Part shown: piece after piece, positions 24,034-31,075 of the stretch | How the letters are laid out: each line of letters starts with the position of its first letter | How positions within the stretch are numbered: the stretch's first letter is position 1 | NCBI GenBank assembly: GCA_015057665.1 | Contig: SVDY01000024.1 | Location: 1-36,452, forward strand | Length of the DNA: 36,452 bases | Source of the DNA: Lachnospiraceae bacterium | GTDB taxonomy: Bacteria > Bacillota > Clostridia > Lachnospirales > Lachnospiraceae | Reading direction: 5' to 3' | Notes under the pieces: generated by a model | Databases searched by the model: none | Told to the model about the DNA's origin: nothing | The model's input: the letters and a program-made list of their open reading frames with translations, nothing else | Translations under genes and position numbers: made by a program

Positions 24034-25848
24034 ATGAAGATAATAGCAGGTGTAGATATTGGTAACTCCTCCACCGAGACAGCTCTTGCGAGAGTTGACG
24101 GTAAAAACATTCAATTCATCGCAAGTGGTATCGTACCAACTACTGGTATCAAAGGTACTAAACAAAATATCCATGGCGTTTTTTATTCATTAAAAAACGC
24201 CTTGGAAAAGGTTGGTATGGATTTCGCAGATCTCGACGAAGTGCGTGTTAACGAAGCCGCACCGGTTATCGGTGACGTGGCTATGGAAACAATCACTGAG
24301 ACCATTATCACAGAGTCTACTATGATTGGACACAATCCTAACACACCTGGTGGTATCGGAATCGGCGTAGGCGAGACTGTCATTGTTGACAAACTCTCCG
24401 AAGTCAGACCAGGCAAAGACGTTATTGTTGTTGTTCCAAACAATATTTCATTTGATTACGCAGCACAGCTCATCAATACATATAATAAGAGTGTTAATAT
24501 TACAGGTGCCATCGTCCAAAGGGACGATGGTGTCTTAATTAATAACAGATTAGAGGCAAAAATCCCAATCGTAGACGAAGTTGAATTAATTGACAAAGTC
24601 CCAATCGGGATGCTTTGTGCTGTCGAAGTAGCTGCCGTAGGCGGTGTAGTAGAAGTACTTTCTAATCCTTATGGTATTGCTACGCTGTTTAAGCTCTCCT
24701 CCGAGGAGACAAAACAGGTTGTTCCAATTTCCCGTGCGTTAATTGGTAACAGATCTGCTGTAGTAATCAAGACACCGGAAGGAGACGTTAAAGAAAGACG
24801 TATTCCAGCTGGTTCCATTGAGATTTTAAACCCTAAAAATAAAAAAGTTCAGGTAGGAGTAGACGAAGGCGCTCAGAAAATCATGGACGCCGTTAACTCC
24901 GTAACTGAAATTCTTGATGTTAAAGGTGAACCGGGAACGAACGCAGGCGGTATGCTTGAGAAAGTTCGTCAGGTAATGAGTAATCTTACCGGCCAGCATC
25001 CAAAAGACATCAAGATCCAGGATTTACTTGCAGTTGATACATTCAACCCTCAGCAGGTAAAAGGTGGTCTGGCTAACGAGTTCTCTCTTGAGAGTGCAGT
25101 TGGTATTGCAGCCATGGTTAAGGCTGACAGACTTCAGATGGAAATGATCGCAGAAGAACTGACTGAAAAGTTAAAAGTTCCTGTAACAGTAGGTGGTGTA
25201 GAAGCAGACATGGCAATCCGTGGTGCTCTTACAACTCCAGGTACAGACAAACCATTAGCTATTATTGATATGGGTGCCGGTTCTACTGACGCTTCTATTA
25301 TTAATAGAGAAGGAAAGATCAAATCTATCCATTTAGCAGGTGCCGGTAACATGGTTACACTGTTAATCAAATCCGAACTTGGAATCGACGATTTCGACAT
25401 GGCAGAAGATATTAAGAAATATCCTCTTGCAAAAGTTGAAAGTATGTTCCACATCAGACATGAAGACGGAACAGTACAGTTCTTTGACAAACCTTTAGAT
25501 CCTAAAGTATTTGCCAAAGTTGTATTATTAAAAGACGGTTTCATGGTTCCTATCGAAGGCATCTCTTCTCTTGAAAAGATCAAGATGGTAAGAGCAAATG
25601 CTAAGAAGAAAGTATTCGTAACAAATGCAATCCGTGCATTACAGAAAGTAAGTCCAACAAATAACGTAAGAGATATCGCTTTCGTAGTACTTGTTGGTGG
25701 ATCCGCACTTGATTTCGAAGTGCCTCAGTTTGTAACTGATGCTTTATCACAATATAATGTAGTAGCCGGAAGAGGTAATATTCGTGGAAGTGAAGGACCT
25801 CGAAATGCCGTAGCAACTGGTCTTGTAATGGCCAGCATAGAAGAGTAG
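24034..25848 (+). CDS. pduG: Diol dehydratase reactivase large subunit PduG
   Basis: PduG with PduH forms the chaperone-like factor that exchanges damaged cobalamin in the dehydratase using ATP. The 604-residue protein has an actin/Hsp70-like ATPase fold: the N-terminal AGVDIGNSSTETALARV phosphate loop and the second nucleotide-binding segment AIIDMGAGSTDASII (about residues 410-424), and the end VVLVGGSALDFEVP ... GPRNAVATGLV. Length matches Salmonella PduG and Klebsiella DdrA. ATG 24034 follows ACGGAGGTGCG. It lies 31 nt after pduE. Confidence 0.96.
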   Translation: MKIIAGVDIGNSSTETALARVDGKNIQFIASGIVPTTGIKGTKQNIHGVFYSLKNALEKVGMDFADLDEVRVNEAAPVIGDVAMETITETIITESTMIGHNPNTPGGIGIGVGETVIVDKLSEVRPGKDVIVVVPNNISFDYAAQLINTYNKSVNITGAIVQRDDGVLINNRLEAKIPIVDEVELIDKVPIGMLCAVEVAAVGGVVEVLSNPYGIATLFKLSSEETKQVVPISRALIGNRSAVVIKTPEGDVKERRIPAGSIEILNPKNKKVQVGVDEGAQKIMDAVNSVTEILDVKGEPGTNAGGMLEKVRQVMSNLTGQHPKDIKIQDLLAVDTFNPQQVKGGLANEFSLESAVGIAAMVKADRLQMEMIAEELTEKLKVPVTVGGVEADMAIRGALTTPGTDKPLAIIDMGAGSTDASIINREGKIKSIHLAGAGNMVTLLIKSELGIDDFDMAEDIKKYPLAKVESMFHIRHEDGTVQFFDKPLDPKVFAKVVLLKDGFMVPIEGISSLEKIKMVRANAKKKVFVTNAIRALQKVSPTNNVRDIAFVVLVGGSALDFEVPQFVTDALSQYNVVAGRGNIRGSEGPRNAVATGLVMASIEE

Positions 25849-25857
25849 GTGAGCATT

Positions 25858-26241
25858 ATGGCAGCAGTAAGTTCAGCAGAATTAAATGCGAGCAGTGCAT
25901 ATAAGGACAGACCTAGTATTAAGGTATTCTATGATTCCAATGCAGTGCAGCCAGATAAGCTCACATCTATTCTCCTTGGTATTGAAGAGGAAGGCATTCC
26001 ATATGACCTTGCCGGTGTTCCAGATAGTGACGTTTATGAGATCGGTTTCAAAGCTGCGAAGGCTTCCCGCCTTGGCGTTGGAATCGGGGTTTCTTCAAAT
26101 AAGTTAATTCTTCATTTTGAGAAACTTGAAAAGAAACGTCCTATTTTTGAAATTGGGACTTTTGAAAAAGAGAATTATAGAATCTTAGGTTCTAACGCAG
26201 CTCGTTTAGTTAAGAAAATGCCTTTTAAGGATTTCGAATAG
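25858..26241 (+). CDS. pduH: Diol dehydratase reactivase small subunit PduH
   Basis: A 127-residue partner of PduG, structurally similar to the dehydratase medium subunit. The segment PSIKVFYDSN...LLGIEEEGIPYDL and the GVGIGVSSNKLILHFEKL stretch are typical of PduH/DdrB. ATG 25858 has AGGTGAG (25847-25853) that overlaps the pduG stop, so the two are coupled; an in-frame GTG at 25849 lies inside that site. The extra ~12 N-terminal residues relative to Salmonella are Ala/Ser-rich. Confidence 0.92.
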   Translation: MAAVSSAELNASSAYKDRPSIKVFYDSNAVQPDKLTSILLGIEEEGIPYDLAGVPDSDVYEIGFKAAKASRLGVGIGVSSNKLILHFEKLEKKRPIFEIGTFEKENYRILGSNAARLVKKMPFKDFE

Positions 26242-26283
26242 ACGAACGCAAAAGCTCAAATCAAAATGTAAGGAGGTGTAACA

Positions 26284-27105
26284 GTGTCTCAGAAAAGTAT
26301 CGGCCTGATCGAAGCTATCGGTCTTTGTGCAGGTATCACTGCAGCAGATGCAGCAGTAAAAACTGCAAACGTTAAATTACTCGGATATGAGTATTCCAAA
26401 GGCGATGGTATGACTGTAGTAAAAGTGGAAGGCGATGTAGCTGCATGTAAAGCAGCTGTAGCAGCCGGATCTAAAGCTGCAGAACCGCTTGGAGGAGTTA
26501 AGAGTGCTATCGTAATCGCTCGTCCTGCAAACGGAATCATCCCTACTCTTATCAAGAATAAGGAAAACGTAGGCGGTGAATATCACTTGGCAACAGGTAA
26601 AAGACCTAAAGGACAGAGTGCTGGTCCTGTATTAGTAAAAAGATCCGTACCTGTAGCTCCAGCAGTAGCAAAAGTGGAAGAGCCAGTGGAAGAAGACGAA
26701 ACTCCCATAGAACTCCCAGTGGAAGCTCCTGTGGAAGAGACACCTGTAGAAACACCTGTTGAAGAAATAATTGAAGAAACACCAGTGGAAGAACCTGTTG
26801 CAGAGGAACCTGTGGTGGAAGAAACTGTAGTAGAAGCAGTGGAAGAAACTCCTGTGAAGGAAGATCCTGTAGAGGCAGTAGTAGAAGAACCTGTAGTGGA
26901 AGAATCTGTAGTAGAAGAAATTCCAACAGAAGAACCTGCCGCAGAGATCGTTGAAGAAGTAGCGGAAGAAGTAATCACAGAAACTCCTGCAGAAGAACCA
27001 GCAGAAGACAAACCAGCAGATGACGGACTGGTAGTAAAGAGTACTTCAAGAGGTAGACGTGGTGGAAGAAAGGCCAAAGGCAATTCTTCAAAAAAAGATA
27101 AATAA
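26284..27105 (+). CDS. PduK-like shell protein with long acidic tail
   Basis: Residues 1-90 form a single BMC domain (SIGLIEAIGLCAGITAADAAVKTANV in type), followed by a basic linker (about 90-130). Residues 131-247 are a low-complexity stretch of E, V, P, T and A in imperfect VEETPVEEP-like repeats with no aromatic residue. The last ~20 residues (TSRGRRGGRKAKGNSSKKDK) are strongly basic. Salmonella PduK is also a BMC domain with a C-terminal extension, but far shorter and of other composition. Starts at GTG 26284 with AAGGAGGTG. It lies between pduH and pduJ. The tail is probably disordered; its role is unknown. Confidence 0.75.
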   Translation: MSQKSIGLIEAIGLCAGITAADAAVKTANVKLLGYEYSKGDGMTVVKVEGDVAACKAAVAAGSKAAEPLGGVKSAIVIARPANGIIPTLIKNKENVGGEYHLATGKRPKGQSAGPVLVKRSVPVAPAVAKVEEPVEEDETPIELPVEAPVEETPVETPVEEIIEETPVEEPVAEEPVVEETVVEAVEETPVKEDPVEAVVEEPVVEESVVEEIPTEEPAAEIVEEVAEEVITETPAEEPAEDKPADDGLVVKSTSRGRRGGRKAKGNSSKKDK

Positions 27106-27127
27106 CAACCTATAGGGAGGAAATACA

Positions 27128-27403
27128 ATGAATTTAGCATTAGGTTTAATCGAAACTAAAGGCTTAGTTGGCGCAATCGAAGCAGCAGATGCTATGACAA
27201 AATCCGCTAACGTTACTTTAGTTGGATACGAAAAAATCGGATCCGGATTAGTAACAGTTATGGTACGTGGTGATGTAGGCGCTACTAAAGCAGCTGTTGA
27301 TGCAGGTGCAGTTGCAGCAGCTAAAGTTGGTGAATTAGTTTCCCAGCATGTAATTCCAAGACCACATACAGATGTTGAAAAAATCTTACCAAAGGCAGAA
27401 TAA
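27128..27403 (+). CDS. pduJ: Microcompartment shell hexamer protein PduJ
   Basis: A second 91-residue BMC-H shell protein, very like PduA (about 80% identical by eye; same YEKIGSG pore segment and [11 protein letters not shown] end). PduJ is usually the most abundant shell tile. ATG 27128 follows TAGGGAGGAAA. It sits after the acidic-tail shell gene rather than before it, the reverse of the Salmonella J-K order. PduA and PduJ names rest on position only; either could fill the pore role. Confidence 0.9.
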   Translation: MNLALGLIETKGLVGAIEAADAMTKSANVTLVGYEKIGSGLVTVMVRGDVGATKAAVDAGAVAAAKVGELVSQHVIPRPHTDVEKILPKAE

Positions 27404-27443
27404 TTCATTATTCCATTAAGGAATAGAAATGTGCAGGTGAATG

Positions 27444-28085
27444 ATGTATACATCTAAGGAAGAGTTAGTAAAACAGATTACAAAGTTAGTTGTTGAAGAA
27501 TTAACTAAGATGAGCGGAAAGCTCGTTCCGATTGGTGTTTCTAATAAGCACGTTCACCTCAGCAGAAAAGATATGGATGTTTTATTTGGAGAAGGTTCTG
27601 AACTTCATCCAATTAAAGATATGAAACAGCCTGGTCAGTACGCATGTGAAGAATGCGTAGGTATTAGAGGTCCAAGAGGCGAATTTAAAAAACTCCGTGT
27701 TTTAGGACCATTAAGACCAGAGACCCAGATTGAGATTTCTTTAACTGATGCCAGAGCAATTGGTGTGAAAGCACCAATTGCTGAATCTGGCAAGCTTGAT
27801 GGAACACCTGGTTGTGAAGTAATTGGTCCATGTGGAACAGTTACTCTCGATAAAGGTGTTATTGTGGCGTTAAGACATATCCATATGACTCCTGTTGAGG
27901 CTAAAAAATGGGGCTTAAAAGATGGAGACGTAGTCAGCGTATCTACTTTGGCCGGTGAAAGAAATGCTACATTAGGCGATGTATTAGTTCGTGTATCAGA
28001 CAAATATGCATTAGAGATGCATATAGATATTGACGAAGCAAATGCATGCTGCTTAAGCAACAATGATTTAGTTGCAATTGATTAA
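27444..28085 (+). CDS. pduL: Phosphotransacylase PduL
   Basis: PduL converts propionyl-CoA and phosphate to propionyl-phosphate and recycles CoA inside the compartment. The 213-residue protein has two beta-barrel halves with zinc-binding histidines in NKHVHLSRKD (H36, H38) and LRHIHMTPVEA. Its first ~22 residues (MYTSKEELVKQITKLVVEEL) form an amphipathic tag-like helix, as in other compartment-targeted PduL. ATG 27444 is preferred to ATG 27441 for spacing from AGGTGA (27435-27440). No acetate/propionate kinase (PduW) follows. Confidence 0.93.
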   Translation: MYTSKEELVKQITKLVVEELTKMSGKLVPIGVSNKHVHLSRKDMDVLFGEGSELHPIKDMKQPGQYACEECVGIRGPRGEFKKLRVLGPLRPETQIEISLTDARAIGVKAPIAESGKLDGTPGCEVIGPCGTVTLDKGVIVALRHIHMTPVEAKKWGLKDGDVVSVSTLAGERNATLGDVLVRVSDKYALEMHIDIDEANACCLSNNDLVAID

Positions 28086-28111
28086 TAAAATAAAAACAAG
28101 GGTGAATTGAA

Positions 28112-28927
28112 ATGTGTGAATATAATGATACTCTCCTTGAATTTGGAGACCTTATTCGCGAAAAAACATTTAACCCTTTTGAAGGCCCGCTGAAAGTTGG
28201 AGTTGACTTAGGTACTGCCAATATTGTATTAGCAGTTGTTGACTCTGAAAATAGGCCGGTAGCCGGAGCAACCTATCCGTCTACAGTTGTAAAAGATGGA
28301 ATTGTGGTTGATTTTATAGGCGCTTCAAAGGCGGTTCGTGAAATGAAAGCAGAACTTGAAAGCATGCTTGGCGTAGAATTACGTACAGCAGCTACAGCGA
28401 TTCCTCCGGGAATCATGGATGGTAATGTAAAAGTTATCGCCAATGTAGTGGAAGCTTCCAATTTTGAAGTGTCTACCGTTATAGACGAACCTACAGCTGC
28501 AGCTACAGTACTCGGTGTAACCGAAGGCGCTGTTGTAGACGTAGGTGGTGGTACTACAGGAATAAGTATACTCAAGGATGGCAAAGTAGTATTTGTTGCT
28601 GACGAGCCAACGGGTGGTACCCATATGAGTTTAGTATTAGCAGGTTACTACGGAACTACATTTGAAGAAGCGGAAAAAATCAAAAAAGATAAGGAACGTG
28701 AATTCGAAGTATTCCCTATCGTAAAACCGGTAGTACAGAAGATGGCATCTATCGTAAAACGTTTCATTCAGGGCTACGATGTGGACACGATTTATGTTGT
28801 AGGCGGTGCCTGCAGCTTTTCCCAGTTCACAAGAGTATTCGAGAAGGAAATCGGTGTAAAAACCATTAAACCGGCAGAGCCATTATTAGTAACTCCTCTG
28901 GGCATCGCGATGAATAGCACTTTGTAA
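28112..28927 (+). CDS. eutJ: EutJ-family actin-like ATPase
   Basis: This 271-residue protein matches EutJ, a Hsp70/actin-fold protein of ethanolamine operons: LKVGVDLGTANIVLAVVD (phosphate 1), the TVIDEPTAAATVLGV hinge, AVVDVGGGTTGISILKDG (phosphate 2) and YVVGGACSFSQFTRVFEKEIG with PLGIAMNS at the end. Its role is unproven; a chaperone role in assembly is usually suggested. Salmonella pdu has no such gene; in several Firmicutes pdu loci it sits near pduL, as here (26 nt gap). ATG 28112 has AAGGGTGA upstream. Confidence 0.9.
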   Translation: MCEYNDTLLEFGDLIREKTFNPFEGPLKVGVDLGTANIVLAVVDSENRPVAGATYPSTVVKDGIVVDFIGASKAVREMKAELESMLGVELRTAATAIPPGIMDGNVKVIANVVEASNFEVSTVIDEPTAAATVLGVTEGAVVDVGGGTTGISILKDGKVVFVADEPTGGTHMSLVLAGYYGTTFEEAEKIKKDKEREFEVFPIVKPVVQKMASIVKRFIQGYDVDTIYVVGGACSFSQFTRVFEKEIGVKTIKPAEPLLVTPLGIAMNSTL

Positions 28928-28940
28928 AAGGTGGACAACG

Positions 28941-29780
28941 ATGAGTAAAATGAGTTTTGAAGAAGCCTTCATTTCCGTTGTGTCTGATTATGTTGTCCAG
29001 GAAGTTGTTAAGAGATATCTCGCACAGAGAAAGAAAGCGCTGGTACTCTTCTCCGGAGCTTTAATTGGAATCCAGGAAGCATATGACAACCTGAACCAGT
29101 TAAAAGAAGACGGATGGTCTTTAACGGTAGTAATGAGTGCAAGTGCGAAAGAGATTATCTCTGTTGAAACAATCAAGGAGAAAATCGGACCGGATGCAAT
29201 TTATGCAGAAGGCGATCCTGTAGCTTACAGGAAGCTAGTTGATGAGTGCAATTATGTGATTATACCTACCCTTACCATCAATACCACAGCAAAAGTAGCA
29301 AACGCGATTAACGATAACTTATTAACAAATATTATTTATCGTTCTATGAGTGTTGGAAAACCTATCGTTGCCGCTATTGATGGATGTTGTCCTGACAATG
29401 AAGTCAGAAACAAGATGGGATTTAAGGTAACAGAAGCCTACAAAGCAAAACTTCGAAGCAATTTAGAAGCAATGCAGAGTTATGGCATTGTACTTACTTC
29501 AGCTAAAAATTTATTCAAAAAAGTAAATAAGGTTTTAGCAGGAAGCGTTAGTTTTTCCAATGTTCGTAAAGCGGAACCTAAAGCAGAAGCTAAAGCCGGT
29601 AAGGCTGCTGCAAAACCTTTAACTGGCGGAGCAGTAAGACTTGATAAAAACGTAATCAGCAGAAATGATATTCTTCTGAATCGACAGTATAAGACAATCA
29701 TAGTTGGTAAGCGGGCGAATGTGACAGCATTGGCACAGGACGAAGCTTTCCGATATGGCATAACAATTGTGAAAGAATAA
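28941..29780 (+). CDS. PduM-like protein with flavoprotein-like N-terminal domain
   Basis: The 279-residue product starts with an amphipathic helix (FEEAFISVVSDYVVQEVVKRYLA, about residues 7-29), then a Rossmann-like domain (about 30-200) resembling flavoproteins of the phosphopantothenoylcysteine-decarboxylase fold (LVLFSGALIGIQEAYDNL... VMSASAKEI ... NTTAKVANAINDNLLTNII ... GKPIVAAIDGC). An Ala/Lys linker (about 208-225) joins a C-terminal ~45-residue segment (ISRNDILL...KTIIVGKRANVTALAQDEAFRYGITIVKE in type) like the end of PduM. Its place between pduL/eutJ and pduN is where pduM sits in Salmonella. Flavin binding is inferred. ATG 28941 has AAGGTGG upstream. Confidence 0.6.
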   Translation: MSKMSFEEAFISVVSDYVVQEVVKRYLAQRKKALVLFSGALIGIQEAYDNLNQLKEDGWSLTVVMSASAKEIISVETIKEKIGPDAIYAEGDPVAYRKLVDECNYVIIPTLTINTTAKVANAINDNLLTNIIYRSMSVGKPIVAAIDGCCPDNEVRNKMGFKVTEAYKAKLRSNLEAMQSYGIVLTSAKNLFKKVNKVLAGSVSFSNVRKAEPKAEAKAGKAAAKPLTGGAVRLDKNVISRNDILLNRQYKTIIVGKRANVTALAQDEAFRYGITIVKE

Positions 29781-29789
29781 GGTGAAAAT

Positions 29790-30062
29790 ATGTATTTAGC
29801 AAAAGTAGTTGGAACAGTAGTTTCTACTTGCAAATCTCCAAGCTTAATTGGATCAAAGCTTTTAATTGTTGAAAAACTGAATGAAGATTTATCCTCCAAG
29901 CACACAACGGAGATCGCTGTAGATGCTGTTGGTGCTGGTGACGGTGAAGTTGTTATCGTTTCCAGAGGTAGTTCTGCAAGATATACATTCTCTGAAAAAG
30001 GTTCACCAATTGATGCTGCCATTGTTGGTATTGTTGATACAGTGGAAGTGTCTTCCCGATAG
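29790..30062 (+). CDS. pduN: Pentameric shell vertex protein PduN
   Basis: A 90-residue EutN/CcmL-family protein (BMC-P) that forms pentamers closing the shell vertices. Family features are MYLAKVVGTVVSTCKSPSLIGSKLLIV and the GAGDGEVVIVSRGSSAR loop, ending PIDAAIVGIVDTVEV. Start ATG 29790 has AAGGTGA upstream, 9 nt after the previous gene. This is the only BMC-P in the window. Confidence 0.95.
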   Translation: MYLAKVVGTVVSTCKSPSLIGSKLLIVEKLNEDLSSKHTTEIAVDAVGAGDGEVVIVSRGSSARYTFSEKGSPIDAAIVGIVDTVEVSSR

Positions 30063-30072
30063 GATGTGAATC

Positions 30073-31074
30073 ATGGCTAACATTTACACAAAAACAGGTG
30101 ACAAAGGTCAGACTGGATTGTATGGTGGTTCAAGAGTTGAAAAAGATAGTCCTAAGGTGGAATGCTACGGCACACTGGATGAAGCGATATCAATGCTTGG
30201 ATTAGCATACACAGAAACTGACAGAGCCGAAATCAAAGAATATATTAATCATATCCAGAAAAGAATGTTCCAGGCCGGTGCAGAAGTTGCAAGCGACGAA
30301 CGCGGCATGGAGATGCTTAAGGATAAGATTTCAGAGGCAGACATTAAATACCTCGAAGATATTATTGATGAATGCACAGAAATCTGTGGACCACAAAGGG
30401 AATTTGTTGTTCCTGGTGTAAACAAATCCTCTGCAGCCCTTCACGTAGCAAGAACAATCGTTAGAAGAGCAGAACGTCATCTTGTATCTCTTGCCAAAGA
30501 AGTTACAGTAAGAGAAGAATTAAGAAAGTTCGTAAATCGTCTTTCAGATGCATGCTACGCAATGGCAAGATTGGAGGAAACATATATGCAGAACAAAGAT
30601 TTAGAAGCTTTAGTTACTAAAGTTGTTAAGGAAGCTTTAGGAACAGAAGAAAAACCAGTTCTTGATATGTCTCTTGAATATTTTAATAAAATGGCAGAAT
30701 ATGCCAAAGAGAAAGCACTTGAAATGGGCGTACCAATCGTTTTCTCCGCAGTTGATGCTGGTGGGAATCTGATTACATTACAGCGCATGGAGAACGCACT
30801 CCTTGCTAGTATTAAGATTTCATGGGACAAAGCATATACATCATGCATTTTAAAAGCACCTACATGTGCTTTAGCAGATTTAACCGTACCTGGTGCTCCA
30901 TTATACGGTTTACAAGATCTCTGCGACGGACGAATTGTTGTATTCGGAGGCGGTTATCCAATCATGGATGGCAGTGAAGTACTTGCTGCAATTGGCGTAA
31001 GTGGTGGAACAGCGGAAGAAGATATGGCAATTGCTACCTACGCATTAGAGAAAATGCAAGGAGGAAAAGCATAA
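30073..31074 (+). CDS. pduO: Cob(I)alamin adenosyltransferase PduO with C-terminal DUF336 domain
   Basis: PduO adenosylates cob(I)alamin with ATP, supplying AdoCbl to the dehydratase. Residues 1-170 are the PduO-type transferase (YTKTGDKGQTGLYGGSRVEK, CYGTLDEAISMLG, TIVRRAERHL, NRLSDACYAMAR). Residues about 195-333 are a DUF336/HbpS-like domain (AVDAGGNLITLQRMENAL, VFGGGYPIMDG), which binds haem in Salmonella PduO. Between them, residues 172-190 (MQNKDLEALVTKVVKEALG) look like a compartment-targeting helix preceded by an internal ribosome site. ATG 30073 follows AGGATGTG. Confidence 0.94.
   Translation: MANIYTKTGDKGQTGLYGGSRVEKDSPKVECYGTLDEAISMLGLAYTETDRAEIKEYINHIQKRMFQAGAEVASDERGMEMLKDKISEADIKYLEDIIDECTEICGPQREFVVPGVNKSSAALHVARTIVRRAERHLVSLAKEVTVREELRKFVNRLSDACYAMARLEETYMQNKDLEALVTKVVKEALGTEEKPVLDMSLEYFNKMAEYAKEKALEMGVPIVFSAVDAGGNLITLQRMENALLASIKISWDKAYTSCILKAPTCALADLTVPGAPLYGLQDLCDGRIVVFGGGYPIMDGSEVLAAIGVSGGTAEEDMAIATYALEKMQGGKA
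30586..31074 (+). other. Possible internal translation product: tagged DUF336 domain
   Basis: Inside pduO, GGAGGA (30573-30578) lies 7 nt before an in-frame ATG (30586, codon 172). Translation from here would give a 162-residue protein that starts with an amphipathic helix (MQNKDLEALVTKVVKEALG), like the targeting tags of PduD, PduE, PduL and PduP, followed by the DUF336 domain. Start in use is inferred only. Confidence 0.4.
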
Positions 31075-31075
31075 A

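Noticed and set aside
24499-24531. Short inverted repeat (CCATCGTCC/GGACGATGG) inside pduG as a possible regulatory site
   Set aside because: It lies within well-conserved coding sequence, has no T run, and pduG reads through intact.
26583-27140. 185-codon Ser/Thr-rich open frame on the minus strand
   Set aside because: It is the antisense shadow of the Glu/Val/Pro repeat of the acidic-tail shell protein; GAA and GTA-rich codons read backwards give Ser/Thr-rich sequence.
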